Source of the DNA: Thalassospira lucentensis | GTDB lineage: Bacteria; Pseudomonadota; Alphaproteobacteria; Rhodospirillales; Thalassospiraceae | Reading direction: 5' to 3' | DNA: 64,000 nucleotides | NCBI RefSeq assembly: GCF_001613805.1 | Contig: NZ_LPVY01000002.1 | Span: 248,001-312,000 of the forward strand | Shown here: positions 59,722 through 64,000 of the stretch, piece after piece | How positions within the stretch are numbered: position 1 is the stretch's first letter | Layout of the letters: each line of letters begins with the position of its first letter | Notes under the pieces: model-generated | What the model was told of the DNA's origin: nothing | The model's input: only the letters and a program-made list of their open reading frames with translations | Databases searched by the model: none | Position numbers and translations under genes: made by a program

Positions 59722-61251
59722 CTATTCCGGCGCATAGCCAAATGCGGCGGGCGGATTGGCCGCCGTTTCGGTCCAGACACTTTTGGGCTGCATATATTCC
59801 ATCAACCCTTCCTTGCCGCTGGATCGGCCATAGCCACTGGCCCCAAATCCACCAAAGGGCGACATGACATTGATCGTCTTGTAACTGTTGATCCAGAACG
59901 TCCCGGCACGGACATTCGCCGCCACCCGGTGCGCCCGGTCCACCGATTGCGTCCACACCGCCCCGGCCAGACCAAACTTGCTGTCATTGGCAATCGTAAC
60001 CGCCTCGGCTTCATCCTCGAACGGGATGACGGAAACAACCGGGCCAAAGATTTCCTCGCGCGCAATCGCCATATCATTGCGCACATTGCCCAACACCGTC
60101 GGACGCAGGAAATAACCCTCGTCATACCCTTCCGGGCGAACGCCGCCGGCCAGCAGTTCCGCGCCTTCTTTCTGACCCGCCGCCACCAATCGACGCACCG
60201 TCTGATATTGCGCGTCATTGTTGATCGGGCCGATCTGGGTTGCGCTATCCATCGGATCCCCGACCGGAATGCGATTGGCCCCATCGACCAGCATATCAAG
60301 GAACCGGTCAACCACATTTCGCTGCACCAGAAGACGCGATCCCGCGACACAGCTTTGCCCCGCGCCGCTAAAGATCGCGGCCTGCGCACCAAGCACCGCA
60401 CGTTTAAGGTCGGCATCGCCAAACACGATATTGGCCGATTTCCCGCCAAGCTCCAGCACGCAGGGCACGATATTCTGTGCGGCCTGACTTGCGATAATCG
60501 CCCCTGTGCGCGGCGACCCAACGAAAACAACCTTGCGCGTCACGTCATGGGTGGTCGCCGCCACCCCGGTCGTGGTGCCAAGCCCGGTCAGAACCGTAAT
60601 CACCCCATCGGGCAATCCGGCCTTCTTGGACAAAACACCAAGCGCCAGCGAGGTCAAAGGCGTCATTTCGGACGGTTTCAGAACCGCGGCATTCCCGGTG
60701 CAAAGGGCCGGGGCCAACTGCCAGCCGGCAGTAAAGATCGGCGCATTCCACGGCGTAATCTGTGTCACCACGCCATAAGGTTCGGGACGGGTATAGTTCA
60801 GATGGCTGGTCGGGACCGGGATCACATCACCATGCAGCTTGTCGGCCCAACCGGCGTAATATTCAAACATCTCCGCGACTTTAAGGACTTCAACCTTGGT
60901 ATCGCGGATCGGCTTGCCCGCCGCCACGGTTTCCAGCAACGCAAGCGCATCAAGGTGATCACGCACCTGTTGCCCGATCCGCCACATGATCCGGCCACGT
61001 TCCGCCGCCGTCATGCCCCACCAGACTTTCTGTCCGGCACTGGCCGCCTTCATTGCCGCATCGACAACCTCCGCCCCGGCATCCTTCAGCGTCAAAAACG
61101 CCTTGCCGGTCGCCGGATCGATCAGTTCGAACATATCACCGCGTCCGGGCATCATCGCCCCATTGACCCAGCTTCCGATCTCATCGCTGCCAAAAAACGG
61201 CGCCATGGCCTTGTGATAGTCACGCGCCATCATTTTGGAATCACTGCTCAT
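59722..61251 (-). CDS. NAD(P)-dependent aldehyde dehydrogenase (betaine/omega-type)
   Basis: A 509-residue aldehyde dehydrogenase: NAD-binding ITPWNAPIFTAGWQLAPALCTGNAAVLKPSEMTPL, active-site Glu in LELGGKSANIVF and catalytic Cys in GAGQSCVAGSRLLV, C-terminal FGGFGASGYGRSSGKEGLMEY. Spacing and residues fit class I/betaine aldehyde dehydrogenase-like enzymes; the natural aldehyde is not identifiable. Its ATG overlaps the stop of the dehydrogenase gene upstream by four bases (61248-61251), so both enzymes probably act in one pathway. Confidence 0.95.
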   Translation of the reverse strand: MSSDSKMMARDYHKAMAPFFGSDEIGSWVNGAMMPGRGDMFELIDPATGKAFLTLKDAGAEVVDAAMKAASAGQKVWWGMTAAERGRIMWRIGQQVRDHLDALALLETVAAGKPIRDTKVEVLKVAEMFEYYAGWADKLHGDVIPVPTSHLNYTRPEPYGVVTQITPWNAPIFTAGWQLAPALCTGNAAVLKPSEMTPLTSLALGVLSKKAGLPDGVITVLTGLGTTTGVAATTHDVTRKVVFVGSPRTGAIIASQAAQNIVPCVLELGGKSANIVFGDADLKRAVLGAQAAIFSGAGQSCVAGSRLLVQRNVVDRFLDMLVDGANRIPVGDPMDSATQIGPINNDAQYQTVRRLVAAGQKEGAELLAGGVRPEGYDEGYFLRPTVLGNVRNDMAIAREEIFGPVVSVIPFEDEAEAVTIANDSKFGLAGAVWTQSVDRAHRVAANVRAGTFWINSYKTINVMSPFGGFGASGYGRSSGKEGLMEYMQPKSVWTETAANPPAAFGYAPE

Positions 61252-62147
61252 GATTTGGCTCCTTTTTCGGCAGGATCACATTCGGTGATACGGTTGAAAT
61301 CAGCGTCATCGGCAAGAACTTCGGCACTCGCCGCCCAAATCTGTCCGGCCAATCCCGAAACTGGCAGGGAAACGTCCTTGTCCTTGGCCAACGCCATCGC
61401 AAGGCGCACGTCCTTTCGCATCAGTCCCATGGTAAAGCCGCTGTCAAAGGCACCGTTCATCACCCATTTCGGATAATTGACCTCGCTGATCGCACTCCGC
61501 CCTGATCCGGCATTCAATGCCGCAATCAGGTTTTCCGTCGTCACGCCTGCCGCATTGCCAAGACGCACCGCCTCGCTCATGGTCAGAAGGTGGCTTGCCA
61601 CCAGCATGTTATTAACGATCTTGACCGCATGGCCGGCACCGACCGGCCCGACATGGGTAATCTTCCCGCCCAGTGAATTCAGGACCGGCATCGCACGCGC
61701 CACATCGGCATCCCCGCCGCCAACCATCATGGTCAGATTGCCGCTATTGGCACCGGCCGGTCCGCCGCTGACCGGCGCATCAATCAGGATATGCCCCTGT
61801 GTCCGCAGCACCGCGTCAAGCTCGCGGGTTACATCGGGTTCCGATGTCGTGGTGTCGATCACAAGCCTTGGGTCCATATCGCGTGCACCAAGGCCATCCT
61901 CACCGGTCAGAACCGTGCGCACATGGTTCGCCGTCGGCAGCGACAGGACAATCGTCGGGCACGCTTCAAACAGTTCAGGCAGGCGGGCAACGATGGTCGC
62001 CCCGGCGGCGGCGGCTTCGGCCTGACGTTCCGGCGAAAGGTCAAACCCGACCACCGAAAAGCCATCCCGCAACAGGGTACGGACCATGCCCAGCCCCATA
62101 TTGCCAAGACCAACGACACCAATGGTGCCGGTTTCTGGATTACTCAC
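61248..62147 (-). CDS. 3-hydroxyisobutyrate dehydrogenase-like NAD(P)-dependent oxidoreductase
   Basis: A 299-residue beta-hydroxyacid dehydrogenase: Rossmann motif GVVGLGNMGLGMVRTLL, substrate motif DAPVSGGPAGANSGNLTMMVGG and the catalytic Lys in GHAVKIVNNMLVASHLL. The family includes hydroxyisobutyrate, tartronate-semialdehyde and related dehydrogenases; substrate specificity cannot be read from the sequence. First gene of a leftward pair with the aldehyde dehydrogenase; divergent from the LysR gene, with a 19-bp palindrome between. Confidence 0.93.
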   Translation of the reverse strand: MSNPETGTIGVVGLGNMGLGMVRTLLRDGFSVVGFDLSPERQAEAAAAGATIVARLPELFEACPTIVLSLPTANHVRTVLTGEDGLGARDMDPRLVIDTTTSEPDVTRELDAVLRTQGHILIDAPVSGGPAGANSGNLTMMVGGGDADVARAMPVLNSLGGKITHVGPVGAGHAVKIVNNMLVASHLLTMSEAVRLGNAAGVTTENLIAALNAGSGRSAISEVNYPKWVMNGAFDSGFTMGLMRKDVRLAMALAKDKDVSLPVSGLAGQIWAASAEVLADDADFNRITECDPAEKGAKS

Positions 62148-62304
62148 GATAAATGCCTCTTTGCTTTCAGACAGCCGGGCTCAGCCGGTGAAGACACGCG
62201 CCTTCCCGTCACGGCACCAATGCGGTCCGATGTGATTTTTTGATTTTGCCCCCCGACTTTCCGGTGGATATCGGGTGAACTCAAGATCAATTGCCGGAAC
62301 ATGT

Positions 62305-62323
62305 TGTTGCCGAAACAGCAACA
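62305..62323. promoter_or_regulatory. LysR-type operator, copy 1
   Basis: TGTTGCCGAAACAGCAACA, palindromic arms TGTTGC / GCAACA, containing a T-N11-A core. It lies between the divergent dehydrogenase operon and the lysR gene. TTGCCGGAAC at 62291-62300 repeats part of it (TTGCCGAAAC at 62307-62316) 16 bases upstream, as in LysR sites with a recognition and an activation part. Confidence 0.7.
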
Positions 62324-62393
62324 CATGTGGTCTGATTAGGTGATCAGCTTCACAAGCACCAAATATCCGCCACCCCAATCAGGCACCACCACC

Positions 62394-63323
62394 ATGAAGA
62401 TCGACGACAAGCCGCTGCGTTATTTCCTTGCCGTGTTCGAGGCCGGCTCCATCCGCACCGCGGCCGAAAACCTGCGCATTGCCCCATCCGCCATCAGCCG
62501 CCAGATCGCATCCCTCGAAGCCCATCTTGAAACGCTTCTGATGGAACGCACCAAACGCGGCATCATCTTTACGGAATCGGGCCATATGGTTGCCGCCCAT
62601 GCCAGACGCCGCTTTGAAATGGACGAGGCCTTTTCGGTCGATCTGGCCGCTGCACGCGGTGCCATTGCCGGAACGGTGCGCATCGCGACCGGCGAGGGCT
62701 TTGTGGTTGATCTGGTCAATCACGTTGTCCGCCCGCTTCGCGATGAATTCCCCGATATCCGCCTTGAAATCGATGTCGCGGGTACTGAAAAAATCACCCA
62801 CGGCATCCTGCGTGATGATTACGATATGGGGCTTGTCTTCAACCCGCCGCGCAATCCCGATCTGGAACTGCTGGCCGAGGATCACGCACCGCTATGCGCC
62901 CTTGTCCCGCCGGGATTTGATCTGGCGAAAAAGGAAACCTGCACGCTTTCCGATACGCTGAATTACCCGGCTGCCTTGCTGAACCCGCATTTTGGCGTTG
63001 CCAAGCTTCTGGCCAATGTCGATCACGGCAACCGGGTGGCGCGTGATGCGTTCCTGACCGCCGATTCGATCAATGTTGCCGTCCATTTCGTGCTATCGGG
63101 GGGCGGCATCACCTTTCTTCCGGCCTTTGCCGTATCGCGACAATTACGCAGGGGCGAGGTCGTGGCGATCCCCCTGACCGACCCTTTTCTGGCCCGCGTT
63201 CCATCGCATCTTCTGGTCCGCAAGGGACGGCCGAAAACCGCCGCCGTGCGGGCGGTTACCGGCATGATCCGCGACCGGATGGAGGCCTTCGGCTCCGCCT
63301 GGTATCCCGAAGAACACGCATAG
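62394..63323 (+). CDS. LysR-family transcription regulator
   Basis: A 309-residue LysR protein: HTH at residues 5-62 (LRYFLAVFEAGSIRTAAENLRIAPSAISRQIASLEAHL) and a periplasmic-binding-type effector domain (IAGTVRIATGEGFVVDLVNHVVRPLRDEFPDIRLEIDVAG). ATG 62394 (MKIDDKPLRYF) is preferred because it gives the family start. The gene is flanked on both sides by 19-bp palindromes of the same type, so it probably regulates the dehydrogenase pair and the DUF3100 gene. Confidence 0.93.
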   Translation: MKIDDKPLRYFLAVFEAGSIRTAAENLRIAPSAISRQIASLEAHLETLLMERTKRGIIFTESGHMVAAHARRRFEMDEAFSVDLAAARGAIAGTVRIATGEGFVVDLVNHVVRPLRDEFPDIRLEIDVAGTEKITHGILRDDYDMGLVFNPPRNPDLELLAEDHAPLCALVPPGFDLAKKETCTLSDTLNYPAALLNPHFGVAKLLANVDHGNRVARDAFLTADSINVAVHFVLSGGGITFLPAFAVSRQLRRGEVVAIPLTDPFLARVPSHLLVRKGRPKTAAVRAVTGMIRDRMEAFGSAWYPEEHA

Positions 63324-63335
63324 CATCAAGGCACC

Positions 63336-63354
63336 TGTTGCCGTTCCGGCAACA
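63336..63354. promoter_or_regulatory. LysR-type operator, copy 2
   Basis: TGTTGCCGTTCCGGCAACA, eight-base perfect arms with a 3-nt centre (nine-base arms if one base either side is included), same 19-bp length as copy 1 and identical outer six bases on both arms. It lies 13 bases after the lysR stop and about 190 bases before the DUF3100 start. No T-run follows, so a terminator is unlikely. Confidence 0.7.
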
Positions 63355-63542
63355 GAAGCATCCCAAAATGGCACTTGCTCCACCCCGGTCGAGTTTTCAT
63401 TGTCGGACAAAATCCCCGGCGCCAAAAATGGCAAAATTGTGAAATCCGCCAATGCCGGGATACGCAGGGATGATGCAACAGTCTGGCCTTTTTGACCGTG
63501 GCCATGGTTGCGTCGAACACGCCACGTCAAGGAGATTGGGAA

Positions 63543-64000
63543 ATGAACGCGCTTCGGGGACAATTGGAGCTTTGGCGGCTCCACCTCGCCGTTATCGTAC
63601 TCGGCGCCATCGCCGAACTGATCGGCATTCAGAAAATTCCGTTGGGCATCGGCGCGATCCTGCTGCTGCCGCTGCTTTATGCCTTCGTCATGGCGGCATT
63701 GATGAACCCGAATGTCATGCCGAAATTCGGAAAATTCATCCGCCAGAAGGAAGTCGCCGCCGCATCGCCGCTGATCGTGATTGCGATCATGCCGTTCATT
63801 GCGAAATTCGGTACCACCATCGGCCCGGCAATCGAAACCATCATCGCAGCCGGCCCGGCCCTTCTGTTGCAGGAACTGGGCAATCTCGGCACCATCGTTC
63901 TGGCCTTCCCGCTTGCGGTCTGGGGCCTGAAAATGGGCCGCGAGGCCATTGGCGCGACCTTCTCGATTGCGCGTGAACCCAACCTTGCGATCATCGCCGA
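63543..64000 (+). CDS. DUF3100 membrane protein, 5' part (runs off the window)
   Basis: The visible 152 residues begin MNALRGQLELWRLHLAVIVLGAIAELIG and include three or four membrane segments (residues about 12-32, 40-60, 75-95 and 110-140), a pattern of the DUF3100 family of inner-membrane proteins of unknown function. A good ribosome-binding site, AAGGAG, lies about 9 bases upstream. In other genomes such genes sit next to metal-dependent amidohydrolase (peptidase M20-type) genes; whether that holds here lies outside the window. A 19-bp LysR-type palindrome lies upstream. Confidence 0.78.
   Translation, partial: MNALRGQLELWRLHLAVIVLGAIAELIGIQKIPLGIGAILLLPLLYAFVMAALMNPNVMPKFGKFIRQKEVAAASPLIVIAIMPFIAKFGTTIGPAIETIIAAGPALLLQELGNLGTIVLAFPLAVWGLKMGREAIGATFSIAREPNLAIIA

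Noticed and set aside
59929..61476. Plus-strand frame of 515 codons over the aldehyde dehydrogenase gene
   Set aside because: Shadow of a clear aldehyde dehydrogenase; Arg/His-rich composition typical of antisense frames.
63336..63354. Reading the palindrome after lysR as a terminator
   Set aside because: No T-run follows on either strand and the same sequence occurs upstream of lysR, which favours an operator.
1..64000. Search by eye for CRISPR arrays, IS elements, prophage genes, tRNA and rRNA genes
   Set aside because: No regularly spaced repeats, transposase, integrase, phage structural genes or recognisable tRNA/rRNA sequence found; the segment looks like core chromosome.

Overview
The window looks like a chromosomal segment of a marine-type alphaproteobacterium. 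Pointers are a CarD regulator next to a 7Fe-type ferredoxin gene, a fused MrpAB antiporter subunit, a full ccmABCDEFGHI cytochrome c maturation run, a family 4-like uracil-DNA glycosylase, ETF-ubiquinone oxidoreductase, and a moderately GC-rich, densely packed coding style. Gene content and order remind me of Thalassospira (Rhodospirillales), but that is recollection, not a search. I see no rRNA, tRNA, phage, IS element or CRISPR array.

Left part (1-14.0 kb): the end of a secreted SNase-like protein; an M48 lipoprotein protease; a PPP-type phosphatase-like protein that has lost most metal-binding residues; CarD; ferredoxin; then a four-gene signalling block (PAS-GGDEF-EAL protein, stand-alone CheY-like receiver, CheC-like phosphatase, PAS histidine kinase). 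After it come a LiuR-like MerR regulator with its own palindrome, a DUF454 membrane protein, the ribosome-rescue hydrolase ArfB, a TetR regulator divergent from an acyl-ACP thioesterase, RNase HII and a GNAT acetyltransferase.

Middle (14-30 kb, minus strand): a six-gene Mrp/Pha Na+/H+ antiporter operon (mrpAB-C-D-E-F-G), an MFS transporter, and a seven-gene LIV-type ABC uptake operon carrying two different adenylate-forming CoA ligases, which suggests import plus CoA activation of an organic acid.

30-46 kb: aconitase AcnA, a CBS-CBS-PAS-GGDEF-EAL protein with a degenerate GGDEF motif, an NSS-family sodium symporter, a DUF1223 secreted thiol protein, and the whole ccm operon.

46-54.4 kb: a DeoR repressor facing deoC, then a ribose-type ABC transporter (binding protein, double ATPase, two permeases), a DUF4432 mutarotase-like protein and a PfkB sugar kinase. 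With a DeoR-box-like palindrome in front of deoC, this reads as a transport-to-catabolism pathway for deoxyribose or a deoxynucleoside-derived sugar.

Right end (54.4-64 kb): a small membrane protein, soluble lytic transglycosylase, uracil-DNA glycosylase, ETF-QO, an aldehyde dehydrogenase/hydroxyisobutyrate-dehydrogenase-like pair, a divergent LysR regulator, and the start of a DUF3100 membrane protein. A near-identical 19-bp palindrome stands on both sides of the lysR gene and probably ties the flanking units into one regulon. Intrinsic terminators, several bidirectional, separate most convergent units. All start-site choices are by eye from ribosome-binding sites and domain starts.
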